Source: Enterovirga rhinocerotis (lineage in GTDB: Bacteria; Pseudomonadota; Alphaproteobacteria; Rhizobiales; Beijerinckiaceae). From it: 64,000 nucleotides of DNA. The stretch spans positions 124,001 to 188,000 of the forward strand of contig NZ_SNZR01000018.1 in the NCBI RefSeq assembly GCF_004363955.1, read 5' to 3'. Of this stretch, positions 44,409 through 52,656 are shown in pieces (position 1 is the stretch's first letter; every line of letters begins with the position of its first letter). Position numbers and translations under genes: made by a program. The notes under the pieces were generated by a model. It was not told the origin of the DNA and made no database searches. It saw only the letters and a program-made list of their open reading frames with translations.

Positions 44409-45203
44409 GTGCCGACTGCTTTATCGAGGCGCCTGCTGATCGGGGCCGCCGCGTTCATCCTGGCTGCGACACAGGCTGCGGCCGCGGAGCCGTTGAAAAT
44501 CGGCGTCAGCGCCGGTCCGCTTGCCGACGTGCTCAAGCTCACCAACGAGATCGCGAAGAAAAAGGGCATCGAAGTCAGGCTCGTCGAGTTCACCGACTGG
44601 ATCACGCCGAACGAGGCCGTGAACAGCGGCGATCTCGACGCCAACTTCTTCCAGCACGCCGCCTTCCTCGCGACCCAGAGCGCCCATCGCGGATTCAGGC
44701 TCGTCCAGGTCGACAAGGCCGGCGTGATCGTGCCGGTCGGCCTGTTCTCGCGGAAGATCAAGTCCCTCGACGAGATCAAGGAGGGCGATCGCGTCGCGAT
44801 CTCGAACGACACGATCAATGGCGGCCGGGCCCTTCTGCTCCTGGAAAGAGCCGGGCTGATCAAGCTGAAACCCGGCATCGGGCTGCGGGCCACGCCGCTC
44901 GACGTCGTCGACAATCCGAAACGGCTGCGGTTCGTCGAACTCGACGCCGCCCAGATTTACCGCTCCCTGGACGATGTGACGGTCGGGATGGTCAACCTGA
45001 CCTTCCTCATCCCGGCCGGCGGAGACCCGCGCTCCGCCCTGATCGTGGACCGGACAGTGGAGGACCAACTCGTCCTGCGCTTCGTCAGCCGGCCGGAGAA
45101 CAAGGACGATCCTCGCCTGCGCTCCTATGTCGACGTGTTCAAGTCGCCCGAGGTGAAGAGCTACATCGAAGCGAAACTGCCCGCCTTCATCGCGGCCTTC
45201 TGA
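44409..45203 (+). CDS. MetQ/NlpA-family ABC substrate-binding protein
   Basis: A 264-residue periplasmic binding protein of the methionine-binding family: LKIGVSAGPLADVLKLTNEI, FTDWITPNEAVNSGDLDANF, FFQHAAFLATQ and GMVNLTFLIPAG. The signal peptide (LIGAAAFILAATQAAAA) has no lipobox cysteine, unlike most MetQ lipoproteins, so it should be soluble. The start is GTG at 44409 with AAGGA upstream. No metN/metI partners are in the window, so it must use a distant ATPase/permease or serve another role. A sulfur-containing amino acid derivative is the likely ligand. Confidence 0.88.
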   Translation: MPTALSRRLLIGAAAFILAATQAAAAEPLKIGVSAGPLADVLKLTNEIAKKKGIEVRLVEFTDWITPNEAVNSGDLDANFFQHAAFLATQSAHRGFRLVQVDKAGVIVPVGLFSRKIKSLDEIKEGDRVAISNDTINGGRALLLLERAGLIKLKPGIGLRATPLDVVDNPKRLRFVELDAAQIYRSLDDVTVGMVNLTFLIPAGGDPRSALIVDRTVEDQLVLRFVSRPENKDDPRLRSYVDVFKSPEVKSYIEAKLPAFIAAF

Positions 45204-45210
45204 GGCGACC

Positions 45211-45567
45211 ATGACCAAGCACAACGACTGGACGGCGACCCCGTCCTCGAAGCGGCTCTCGGCGCTCGGTCCCGAGCCGTTCCAGCGCTTCGTGGATTTC
45301 GAGCGGGCGGCCTTCAAAGCCGGCGCCCTTGATCGGAAGACCAAGGAATTGATCGCGATCGCCGTGACGCTGACGACGCAATGCGACAGCTGCATCACCC
45401 ACCACACCCATGCGGCCAAGGCCGAAGGTGCCACGGACGAAGAGATCGCGGAGGCCGTCTTCGTCGCGATGGAGCTCCGGGCCGGCGCGGCACTCAGCCA
45501 TTTCCGCTCCGTCCACGCAGCTCTCACGGAGATCGCTGCCGCCGAGCGGCGGGAGGCGGCAGAGTGA
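45211..45567 (+). CDS. Carboxymuconolactone-decarboxylase-family (AhpD-like) protein
   Basis: A 118-residue helical protein with the AhpD redox motif CDSC (C58, C61) in QCDSCITHHTHAA, plus the family segment LDRKTKELIAIAVTLTT. Such proteins are small thiol peroxidase/reductase partners or gamma-carboxymuconolactone decarboxylases; the CxxC argues for a thiol role. It starts 7 bases after the MetQ-like stop and overlaps the next AhpD-like gene by 4 bases (GTGA), so they are translationally coupled. Confidence 0.85.
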   Translation: MTKHNDWTATPSSKRLSALGPEPFQRFVDFERAAFKAGALDRKTKELIAIAVTLTTQCDSCITHHTHAAKAEGATDEEIAEAVFVAMELRAGAALSHFRSVHAALTEIAAAERREAAE

Positions 45568-46046
45568 GCCGGGCGACGACAACGATGAGCCTCGAACCCC
45601 GCCTCTCTGTCGAAGGCATCTTCGATCACGCGCCGGGCGCGCTGGACGCGCTCAGGTCCATCCGGAAAGCTGTCGAGGAGACCGGCCTCGCCCCCAGGCT
45701 TCTGGAACTGGCCTTCCTGCGCGCCTCGCAGATCAACGGCTGCGCGTTCTGCGTCGGCCACCATCTGAAGGATGCGCGCCGGCTCGGGGTCCCGGACCGG
45801 CTGCTCCATCTCCTGCCGGTCTGGCGGGAGGCTCCCGACTTCAGCTCCGAGGAGCGGGTCGTTCTGGGCTGGACCGAGACCGTGACGCTCCTGCCGACCG
45901 GGCACGGCATCGACGATGCCGCATACCGGGAGGCGGCGGAGGCTCTCGGCGAAGCCGGAGTGGCCCGGCTCACGATCGCGCTCGGCTACATCAATGCCTG
46001 GAACCGCATCGGGGCCGTCTTCCGCCTGCCCATCCCGTCCTTCTGA
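45564..46046 (+). CDS. AhpD-like alkylhydroperoxidase-family protein
   Basis: A 160-residue second CMD/AhpD-family protein, with CAFC (C60, C63) and the proton-relay histidines in CAFCVGHHLKDARRLG, then RVVLGWTETVTLL and a C-terminal AWNRIGAVFR. The start is GTG at 45564, backed by GGGAGG 8-10 bases upstream; an ATG at 45585 has no ribosome site. It belongs to the longer AhpD subfamily. In this operon it probably detoxifies peroxides formed by uncoupled flavin monooxygenases, which is inference. Confidence 0.85.
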   Translation: MSRATTTMSLEPRLSVEGIFDHAPGALDALRSIRKAVEETGLAPRLLELAFLRASQINGCAFCVGHHLKDARRLGVPDRLLHLLPVWREAPDFSSEERVVLGWTETVTLLPTGHGIDDAAYREAAEALGEAGVARLTIALGYINAWNRIGAVFRLPIPSF

Positions 46047-46071
46047 TCCCTACGCCGTTCAAGGTTTCCCG

Positions 46072-47313
46072 ATGGCTTCGCTCATTAGTCTTCGCTCCAT
46101 CCGCACCGAGCCTTACAGCGTCGATGAGGTCGAGGAGATCTTCCGACCGGTCTTCGTGCGGATTGCGGGAGGCGCGCTCGCGCGCGAGCAAGCCCGGACG
46201 CTGCCGTTCGACGAGGTCGGCTGGCTCAAGGAGCGGCGCTTCGGAGCGTTGCGGGTCCCGGTCGCGCATGGCGGCTATGGGCTCGACCATGCCGGAACGT
46301 TTCGACTTCTCATCGAACTCGCGGCCGCGGACCCCAACGTCTGCCACCTCTTCCGCGGCCATTTCGCCGTCGTCGAGGAGACGCTCGGCGACCCCGACCC
46401 CTCCATCCGGGCGGCCTGGCTCGACCGGTTCGGGCGGGGCGATATCGTCGGCAATGCCTCGACCGAGCCCGGCGAGGCCTCCGTCAAGCAGAAGTCGACC
46501 CGTCTCTCCCGGCGCGAGGGCCGGTGGCTGCTGAACGGCACGAAATTCTACACGACGGGCAGCATCTTCGCCGATTGGATCGACATCTCAGCGTCGCGGG
46601 AGGTCGACGACGCCTATGTCGCGGCTCTGGCCCCGAGGAATCATCCGGGCGTCGTGATCCACGACGACTGGGACGGTTTCGGGCAGAAGCTGACAGGGAC
46701 CGGCACCGGCACCTTCACCGACGTGCCGGTCGAACCGAACAGCATCAGGGAGAGAGATGGGCGCCTGCCGTATCTCGCCGCGGCGCTCCAATCGGTCCTG
46801 CTCGCAACGCTCGCGGGCATCGCGCGATCGATCCTCGCCGATGGCACGGAGCAACTGCGCAGGCGGACGCGGGTCTTCAGCCACGGGAACAGCGACCTCG
46901 CCCGGAACGACCCGCAGCTGCAGCAAGTCATCGGCGAACTGGCAGCCGCCGCCTTTGCCGCGGAGGCACTCGTCTTCGCGACTGCCGATGCGTTCGGGGC
47001 CGCGGCGCGCGCGGCTCAGGATCCCGACCGCGCGGTCGCGATCGCCGCAGCGAGCCGGGTGGAGATCGCGGTCAACAAGGCCCAGGTCGCGATCGCCGAC
47101 ATCGTCCCGCGCGCCGCGACGCGCCTGTTCGATGCGCTCGGCGCCTCCGCTGTCCGATCCGATGCCGCGCTCGACCGCCACTGGCGGAACGCGCGCGTGG
47201 TCCTCTCCCACAACCCGGTCCTCTACCGGGCGAGGACGATCGGCGATCATCTTGTGAATGACGGGGCGCCGGATCTCGCCTGGAGCGTCGGCGTGAGCAC
47301 GCAGGCGGGCTGA
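46072..47313 (+). CDS. SfnB/DszC-like flavin-dependent monooxygenase, second copy
   Basis: A 413-residue acyl-CoA-dehydrogenase-fold protein: LKERRFGALRVPVAHGGYGL, DPNVCHLFRGHFAVVEET, LLNGTKFYTTGSIFADWIDI, DDWDGFGQKLTGTGTGTF and LDRHWRNARVVLSHNPVLYR. It is a diverged paralogue of the protein at 43144, sharing the same order of motifs. The branch includes DszC and SfnC-type monooxygenases using FMNH2. ATG at 46072 begins the family part. It is the last gene of the plus-strand run and converges on cysE. Confidence 0.85.
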   Translation: MASLISLRSIRTEPYSVDEVEEIFRPVFVRIAGGALAREQARTLPFDEVGWLKERRFGALRVPVAHGGYGLDHAGTFRLLIELAAADPNVCHLFRGHFAVVEETLGDPDPSIRAAWLDRFGRGDIVGNASTEPGEASVKQKSTRLSRREGRWLLNGTKFYTTGSIFADWIDISASREVDDAYVAALAPRNHPGVVIHDDWDGFGQKLTGTGTGTFTDVPVEPNSIRERDGRLPYLAAALQSVLLATLAGIARSILADGTEQLRRRTRVFSHGNSDLARNDPQLQQVIGELAAAAFAAEALVFATADAFGAAARAAQDPDRAVAIAAASRVEIAVNKAQVAIADIVPRAATRLFDALGASAVRSDAALDRHWRNARVVLSHNPVLYRARTIGDHLVNDGAPDLAWSVGVSTQAG

Positions 47314-47413
47314 CGACGCTGCGAGGACCCACGCTCGGCGGGCATCATTCGCAATGGCCGCCCCTCGGCGTTCAGATCACGCGAGGCAAGGCCGCCGGCT
47401 CGCCAACGAAGCG

Positions 47414-48277
47414 TCAGATGACATAGCCCGATGCCGTATAGGCGGCTTCGTTCAGTTGCTGGTCCATGACGCGTGAGGGCTCCGAACTGCCGCCGGAGCC
47501 GACCACGCGGGCCGGAACGCCGGCGACGGTGGCGCAGGGCGGCACGTCGTGCACGACGAGAGAGCCCGCCGCCACCCTCGAACAGGCTCCAACCTCGATC
47601 GCCCCGAAGATCTGGGCGCCGGCGCCGAGCATGGAGCCGTGTCGAATCTTCGGATGGCGATCGCCGCGGCCTGTTCCCGTTCCCCCCAGCACGACGCCGT
47701 GGAGGATCGATACATCGTCCTCGATCACCACCGTCTCGCCGGCGATGAACCCGGTCGCGTGATCGAGCATGACCCCGCTGCCGATACGGGCGCCCGGATG
47801 GATGTCCACCTGGAACACCTCCGAGGCCCGGCTCTGGAGCGAGAGCGCGAAGTCACGCCGCCCGACGGACCAGAGCCAATGGGCCAACCGATGGGCCTGC
47901 AAGGCATGGAACCCCTTGAAATAGAGGACAGGGTCCAGAAGCCGCTCGACAGCCGGATCGCGCTCGATGACGGCATTCGCATCCCGGCGCAGCCCCGCGC
48001 CGATCGCCGGATCGGCCGCGAGGGCCTCCGCGAAACCGTCCCGGATCGTATCCCCGGACAGGAACGGGCAGTCGAGCCGACTCGACACACGATAGGCGAC
48101 CGCGTCCTCGAACCCCGTCCGCGCCAGGACGACCGGCCAGATCAGCGCCGTCAATTCCGGTTCGGCGCGCAGAGCCGCGCCGGCCTCCCGGCGCAGGGCG
48201 GCCCAGAGTCGATCGGCGGGAGCGTGATCGGAGCCGCCGGCCGGCCGGCGCGACGAGGCGTCAAAGGTGGCTGCCAT
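47414..48277 (-). CDS. cysE: Serine O-acetyltransferase
   Basis: A 287-residue serine acetyltransferase. The N-terminal helical domain (WAALRREAGAALRAEPEL, YFKGFHALQAHRLAHWL) is followed by a left-handed parallel beta-helix of hexapeptide repeats (about 160-260; DIHPGARIGSGVMLDHATGF, GETVVIEDDVSILHGVVLGG) with the catalytic His-Asp region. It makes O-acetylserine, the substrate of cysteine synthase (cysK at 35160). The C-terminal tail ends in isoleucine (SGYVI), the typical anchor by which CysE binds the CysK active site. It lies 20 bases after the SsuB-like gene and is probably the last gene of that operon. Confidence 0.92.
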   Translation of the reverse strand: MAATFDASSRRPAGGSDHAPADRLWAALRREAGAALRAEPELTALIWPVVLARTGFEDAVAYRVSSRLDCPFLSGDTIRDGFAEALAADPAIGAGLRRDANAVIERDPAVERLLDPVLYFKGFHALQAHRLAHWLWSVGRRDFALSLQSRASEVFQVDIHPGARIGSGVMLDHATGFIAGETVVIEDDVSILHGVVLGGTGTGRGDRHPKIRHGSMLGAGAQIFGAIEVGACSRVAAGSLVVHDVPPCATVAGVPARVVGSGGSSEPSRVMDQQLNEAAYTASGYVI

Positions 48278-48297
48278 GGTCTGCTCCCGATCGCGCC

Positions 48298-49116
48298 TCA
48301 GCTCTCCCCGAGGCCGAGAAGGGTCAGCACCTCGCGGCGAAGCTCGACGATGCGCGGGTGGTCGCGGTGGCGCGGATAGGGAAGGTCGTTGCGGATCTCG
48401 GCCTGGATCCGAGCGGGCCGGTCGCTGAAGACGATCACCCGCTGCGCCAGGATCAGGGCCTCTTCGACGTCATGGGTCACGAGGAGGGCGGTGAAGCCGG
48501 ATTCCTGCCACAGCTTCACGAGTTCCGCCTGCATCGCGATCCGGGTCAGGGAATCGAGCTTGCCCAGCGGCTCGTCGAGGAGGAGCAGGTCCGGATCGTT
48601 GACGAGCGCCCGAGCGAGGGAGACGCGCTGCGCCATTCCGCCCGACAGCTGGTGCGGGTAGGCGCCCGCGAACTCTCCCAGCCCGACGAGAGCGAGCGCC
48701 TCGTCCACCTGCCCGCGATCCCGGCGCAGCCGACCCTGGGCCTCGAGGCCCAGCGCGACATTGTCGAAGACGGTCCGCCACGGGAACAGGGTCGGATCCT
48801 GGAAGACGAGAATGCGCGACGGATCGGGACCTGTCACAGCCTTGCCGCGGACGAGCACGTCGCCCGCGACGGGAAGGTCGAGACCGGCGACCAGCCGGAG
48901 AAGCGTGGACTTCCCGCAGCCGCTCGGTCCGAGCAGCGCCACGAACTCTCCGGGCGCAGCCGACAGGCTGACATCCTCCAGGACCGGAAGCGGGCGACCA
49001 TCGAGCGCGAAGGCCTGACTGACGCCGCTGAGGTCGAGCGCCGGTGAAGCCGCTCCGCCGAGGGGCGGTGCCTCGGCGCGCGAAGCGGACCCATGCGTTG
49101 CCACGACGCTCACCAT
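48298..49116 (-). CDS. Sulfonate/taurine-type ABC transporter ATPase (SsuB-like)
   Basis: A 272-residue ATPase: Walker A LLGPSGCGKSTLLR (about 60), Q-loop ILVFQDPTLFPWRTV, signature LSGGMAQRVSLARALV, Walker B LLLLDEPLGKLD and switch TALLVTHDVEEALILAQRV. This is the NitT/TauT (SsuB/TauB/NrtD) subclass. ATG at 49116 overlaps the permease stop by 7 bases; GTG at 49113 would give a 4-base overlap. It powers uptake by the permease and binding protein encoded upstream. Next to CysE and sulfur monooxygenases, a sulfonate or related organosulfur substrate is likely. Confidence 0.9.
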   Translation of the reverse strand: MVSVVATHGSASRAEAPPLGGAASPALDLSGVSQAFALDGRPLPVLEDVSLSAAPGEFVALLGPSGCGKSTLLRLVAGLDLPVAGDVLVRGKAVTGPDPSRILVFQDPTLFPWRTVFDNVALGLEAQGRLRRDRGQVDEALALVGLGEFAGAYPHQLSGGMAQRVSLARALVNDPDLLLLDEPLGKLDSLTRIAMQAELVKLWQESGFTALLVTHDVEEALILAQRVIVFSDRPARIQAEIRNDLPYPRHRDHPRIVELRREVLTLLGLGES

Positions 49117-50111
49117 TGGACCAATCCCTTCTGCCAGGAGAGCAGCCAGTCGCGGATCCGGAACAGGAGCGTGATCAGGCCCGAGCAGGCGATCGCCATG
49201 ACCAGCAGCGCCGCATACATGTTGGCATAGGCCGCCCAGCCCTGAGCCCATTGCAGGTACCAGCCGAGCCCGGACTTCACCCCGAGCATCTCGGCCACCA
49301 CCAGCACGGCGAACGAGCCGCCGAGCCCCATGAACAAGCCGACGAAGACATGCGGCAGCGCCGCGGGAATGGCGACCTTGAGGATCAGGAAGCGGTTGCT
49401 GGCGCCGAGGGTGCGGGCGACATCGTAATAGGCCTTGTTCACCCCCGCGATCCCCGACCAGGTCAGCACCGTCACCGGAAAGCCCGTCGCCAGCGCGACC
49501 AGGAAGGTCGAGGCGGACCAGCTCGTCGGGAAGATGAAGAAGGCGAGCGGCAGCCACGCCGTCGCGGGAAGCGGCCCGATGAAGCGCAGGATCGGATGCG
49601 CCCAGTATCCGACCGCCTTCGACCAGCCGATGGCGACCCCGGACACGAACCCGACGGCCGCCCCGATCAGATAGCCGCCGGCCAGCAGGAAGGCCGAATG
49701 CCAGACGGAATCGAACAGACGCGCGTAATCGTCGACGAAGACCTCGGCGATCGCCTGAGGGGGCGGAAAGAACGGCATCGGCAGCCACAGGCGCTTGGCC
49801 GTGGCGAGCTCCCAGACGAAGAGGAAGCTGCCGAGCAGGATCAGCCACGGCGACCACGATCGGAGGCGGGCCGCGAGAGGCCCCGTCCGATCGCCCCCGA
49901 TCGAGCCGATCGCCAGAGCGACGCCGATCAGCCCGGCGACGATGGCGAACTCGTTCGTGTAGCCGAACTCGGCCGCATCCGGCAGCCGGGCGGCAAGGGC
50001 GGACAGGGCCAGCCAGATGCCCCCCGCGAGAAGGGCAGCGTAGATCGGCCTCCACCGGATCCGATCCTCGGCCGGCGCGGTCGTCTCGTTTTGCAGCGCG
50101 ATCGTGCTCAT
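49110..50111 (-). CDS. Sulfonate/taurine-type ABC permease with extended N-terminus
   Basis: A 333-residue permease of the SsuC/TauC family, about 70 residues longer than usual. The extra N-terminal part adds two hydrophobic segments (IYAALLAGGIWLALSALAA and FAIVAGLIGVALAIGSIGG). The core follows: VWELATAKRLWLPMPFFPPP, EAA loop YYDVARTLGASNRFLILKVA and GVKSGLGWYLQWA. Start ATG at 50111, 7 bases after the binding-protein stop. It carries the substrate across the inner membrane. The longer form is known from other NitT/TauT permeases, so it is not by itself novel. Confidence 0.9.
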   Translation of the reverse strand: MSTIALQNETTAPAEDRIRWRPIYAALLAGGIWLALSALAARLPDAAEFGYTNEFAIVAGLIGVALAIGSIGGDRTGPLAARLRSWSPWLILLGSFLFVWELATAKRLWLPMPFFPPPQAIAEVFVDDYARLFDSVWHSAFLLAGGYLIGAAVGFVSGVAIGWSKAVGYWAHPILRFIGPLPATAWLPLAFFIFPTSWSASTFLVALATGFPVTVLTWSGIAGVNKAYYDVARTLGASNRFLILKVAIPAALPHVFVGLFMGLGGSFAVLVVAEMLGVKSGLGWYLQWAQGWAAYANMYAALLVMAIACSGLITLLFRIRDWLLSWQKGLVQW

Positions 50112-50118
50112 GGCGACC

Positions 50119-51201
50119 TCAGCTCAGGACGTCGGCATAGACCCGGTCCGCGAACTTCGCCGGATCGGTGCTCTTGCGGATGACGTTCACGACCTTGAGT
50201 TCGTCGATGTAGAGCGCGATTTCCTTCTTGAGGTCAGGCCCGACCGGATGGTGATGATGGGTCTGGCTCCCCAGCATGGCGGCGAGATCCTCGATCGAGC
50301 CCTTGCCTCCGTAGCCGGAAAAGATCTGAGCGGCCGTCCTCGGCTCGGTCGCCACGATGTGCCCGCCTTCCAGCACGGCCTTCGTCAAGGCCGCCGCGAC
50401 CGCCCTGTCGTCCCGCACGAGAGCGCCGCGAAGAGCGAGCACGCAGCACGAGCGGTTGGCGAATTCACCGGTGAGATTGGTCGCGATCTCGACGAGCTTG
50501 GGGTCCTTGAGAAAGATGTAGGTCCGCGGATCGGCATCGGCGAGCGCCTGTGCCTCGCCCTTCTCGACCGCGAGCGGCAGGAGATCGGCCGGGTAGTTCC
50601 GCCAGGTGACGTCCCGCTCGGGATCGATGCCCTGCTTGGCGAGCAGCAGCCCGAAGAAGTTCTTCGCGGGCGAGGCCTGGTCGCTGATCGCGATGGTCTT
50701 TCCCTTGAGCGACGCGAGCGTCGTCGTTCCGATCGCCTTCGAGCCGACCAGCCTGAGGCAGCCGCCATGGACGCCGGTGGTGATCTTGACGTCGAAGCCC
50801 TGTTCGAGCGGCTTCAGCCAGCGCAGCGCCATGCCGATGCCGCCATCGGCCTTGCCCGTCGCGATGGCCTCCAGGAGTTGCTCCGTCGAGCCGCCGAAAT
50901 TCACGAACTCGACGTCCAGTCCGTACTTGGCGAAGATGCCCTTCTCCTTCGCGACCGGCGCCGCGGCCGTGCAGATCGCCGTCGCGTTCCAGGCGAGCGA
51001 GATCTTTCGGAGCTGGCCCGCCGGCGTCCCGTCTGCCGCAACCCGGCAGATCGGCGGGAAGAGGAGCTCCGGCGGAAGCGGCGCGATGCCGGCCGAGGTC
51101 GGCGAGGCGAAGACGCCGAGCGGAGCCGCCATCCCGAACAGGCCCGCACGGCGCAGGAAGGCGCGGCGGGAGCTCGACGGAAACGGGTCAGAGGTGGTCA
51201 T
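50119..51201 (-). CDS. Sulfonate/nitrate/taurine-type ABC substrate-binding protein
   Basis: A 360-residue periplasmic protein of the SsuA/NMT1 family. It has a twin-arginine signal (SSRRAFLRRAGLFG), then ISLAWNATAICTAAAPVAKE, KYGLDVEFVNFGGSTEQLLE, LKGKTIAISDQASPAKNFFG and PRTAAQIFSGYGG. An unusual HHHH cluster lies near residue 313 (SQTHHHHPVGP) and could bind metal. It is the first gene of the minus-strand operon binding protein - permease - ATPase - cysE. The ligand is probably an organosulfur compound by context only. Confidence 0.88.
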   Translation of the reverse strand: MTTSDPFPSSSRRAFLRRAGLFGMAAPLGVFASPTSAGIAPLPPELLFPPICRVAADGTPAGQLRKISLAWNATAICTAAAPVAKEKGIFAKYGLDVEFVNFGGSTEQLLEAIATGKADGGIGMALRWLKPLEQGFDVKITTGVHGGCLRLVGSKAIGTTTLASLKGKTIAISDQASPAKNFFGLLLAKQGIDPERDVTWRNYPADLLPLAVEKGEAQALADADPRTYIFLKDPKLVEIATNLTGEFANRSCCVLALRGALVRDDRAVAAALTKAVLEGGHIVATEPRTAAQIFSGYGGKGSIEDLAAMLGSQTHHHHPVGPDLKKEIALYIDELKVVNVIRKSTDPAKFADRVYADVLS

Positions 51202-51890
51202 GATCGCTGTCCTGGTCGGAGGAAAAGAGGGCGACGGCGAGTTGTCGTAAGATCAGGGATCGGGCTTCGGTCACGTCGCGATGCGGCCGGGCGCGTATGC
51301 CAGGGAAGGAGCGAAAGACACCCGAGGCCGTCTGATGAATGTCTTCGATCGATCCGGACATCTGCAATCCGATAGTCGGCCGACTACTCCTATCGAGCGC
51401 ATCGACGACTATGATCCTAGGCCCAGAACTCCGAGATAAAATCGCTTATTTGGCGACGGAATGGGAAGGCCGTTCCCGATGATGCCGCCCTGCGAGACGG
51501 CTTCACCCCGCCGGCACAAACCGCACCCCACCGTCGGCGCCGATGGAATCTTCTCGCACCGGCGAATCCGTGCGGTCGCGCGCAGCCTGTCCCGCATCCG
51601 TGATTCCGGCCGTGCACATGGCCGTGACGGGGTGCAGATGGCAGCGTCGTCACCCGCTCGGAACGAACCGCTCCCGACGACGCGACAAGGCGATGGATCT
51701 TCTCGCACCCATCGTTCTTTAAAACGAACAAACTCTTGACCTCCGCAAGGTCTCGCGGCGATCATCGAGCCGACTTCACACAGGCCTCGAAGTCTCCGGC
51801 GAAAGATTTGGCTGAGACGATCGAGCGTTTTCAGGCATCCGCCACCATCAAAGATGCCGGCCGGAAAATCTTGCGAGGAACAATATCGAT
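51202..51890. other. 689-bp divergent intergenic region with a 14-bp palindrome
   Basis: This separates the sulfonate-type ABC operon (minus) from the dienelactone-hydrolase-like gene (plus) and must contain both promoters. TAGTCGGCCGACTA at 51373-51386 is a perfect 14-bp palindrome about 170 bases upstream of the binding-protein start and could be an operator. TTGACC at about 51734 may be a -35 element for the plus gene. Several short overlapping open frames at 51409-51765 have no family resemblance and are not called genes. Confidence 0.5.
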
Positions 51891-52589
51891 ATGGGGACCT
51901 TCGTCGACATCACGGCTAAGGACGGCAGGTCGTTCAAGGCCTTTCTGGCTGAGCCCGAGACGCCCAACGGGGCCGGGCTGATCGTCCTGCCGGAAGTCTA
52001 CAATGTGAACGAGTGGGTGAAGAGCGTCGCGGAGCGCTATGCCTCGCGGGGCTTCACCGTGCTTGCCCCCGATCTGTTCTGGCGCCAGGAGCCGGGCGTT
52101 CATCTCGGCTACGACCAGCCGGAGCGGGCGCGGGCGCAGGGCGAGGAGGTCGATGTCGATGGCGTCGTCAGCGATCTCGGCCCTCTGGCGGCCGAACTGC
52201 GACGGCGCCTCGGCAGCGCAGCGAAGGTGGGCGTCATCGGCTTCTGCCTCGGCGGGCGGATCGCGCTCCTCGGCGGCATCCGCGAACCGGTGGACGCGGT
52301 CGTCGCCTATTACGGCGTCAAGCTCGACCGTCATCTCGACGAGTTGCCGAAGCTCTCGGTTCCCGCGCTGATCTATTTCGGCGCCGACGATCCCTGGATC
52401 CCGGGGGAGACCGTCGACGCGGTGCAGGCGATCTATTCCGACCACCCGAACGTCGAATTCTTCCGATACCCCGAGACCGGGCACGCCTTTGCTCGCGAAG
52501 GCTACGAGCCCTACCGGCCGGACGCCGCAAAACTGGCCGAGCAGCGAGCGCTCGAACTGTTCGGCAAAGCGATCGTCGGCGGCGCCTGA
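51891..52589 (+). CDS. Dienelactone-hydrolase-family protein
   Basis: A 232-residue alpha/beta hydrolase with a cysteine nucleophile: GFCLGG (C119), acid in GADDPWIPG (about D167) and histidine in ETGHAFAREG (H198), all three of the dienelactone hydrolase triad. FVDITAKDGRSFKAFLAEP and LPEVYNVNEWVKSVAERY are typical of the family, as is the length. No signal, so cytosolic. It stands alone upstream of the Liv-type ABC operon, 67 bases from its binding-protein gene. The substrate could be a lactone or ester of an organosulfur compound, but nothing in the sequence shows this. Confidence 0.9.
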   Translation: MGTFVDITAKDGRSFKAFLAEPETPNGAGLIVLPEVYNVNEWVKSVAERYASRGFTVLAPDLFWRQEPGVHLGYDQPERARAQGEEVDVDGVVSDLGPLAAELRRRLGSAAKVGVIGFCLGGRIALLGGIREPVDAVVAYYGVKLDRHLDELPKLSVPALIYFGADDPWIPGETVDAVQAIYSDHPNVEFFRYPETGHAFAREGYEPYRPDAAKLAEQRALELFGKAIVGGA

Positions 52590-52656
52590 CGGCAGCCATC
52601 CTTCGCGCGGATCCGGCCGCGGGCCCTCGCGCAGACATCAGCAACTGGAGACCTCC

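Noticed and set aside
30480-47413. SAM or other sulfur-related riboswitch upstream of sulfur genes
   Set aside because: Leaders of the acetyltransferase, MetQ-like and ABC genes were read for SAM-I/SAM-II features and none matched.
51409-51765. Several overlapping short frames in the 689-bp spacer
   Set aside because: They overlap on both strands, have no motifs, and none has a convincing start.
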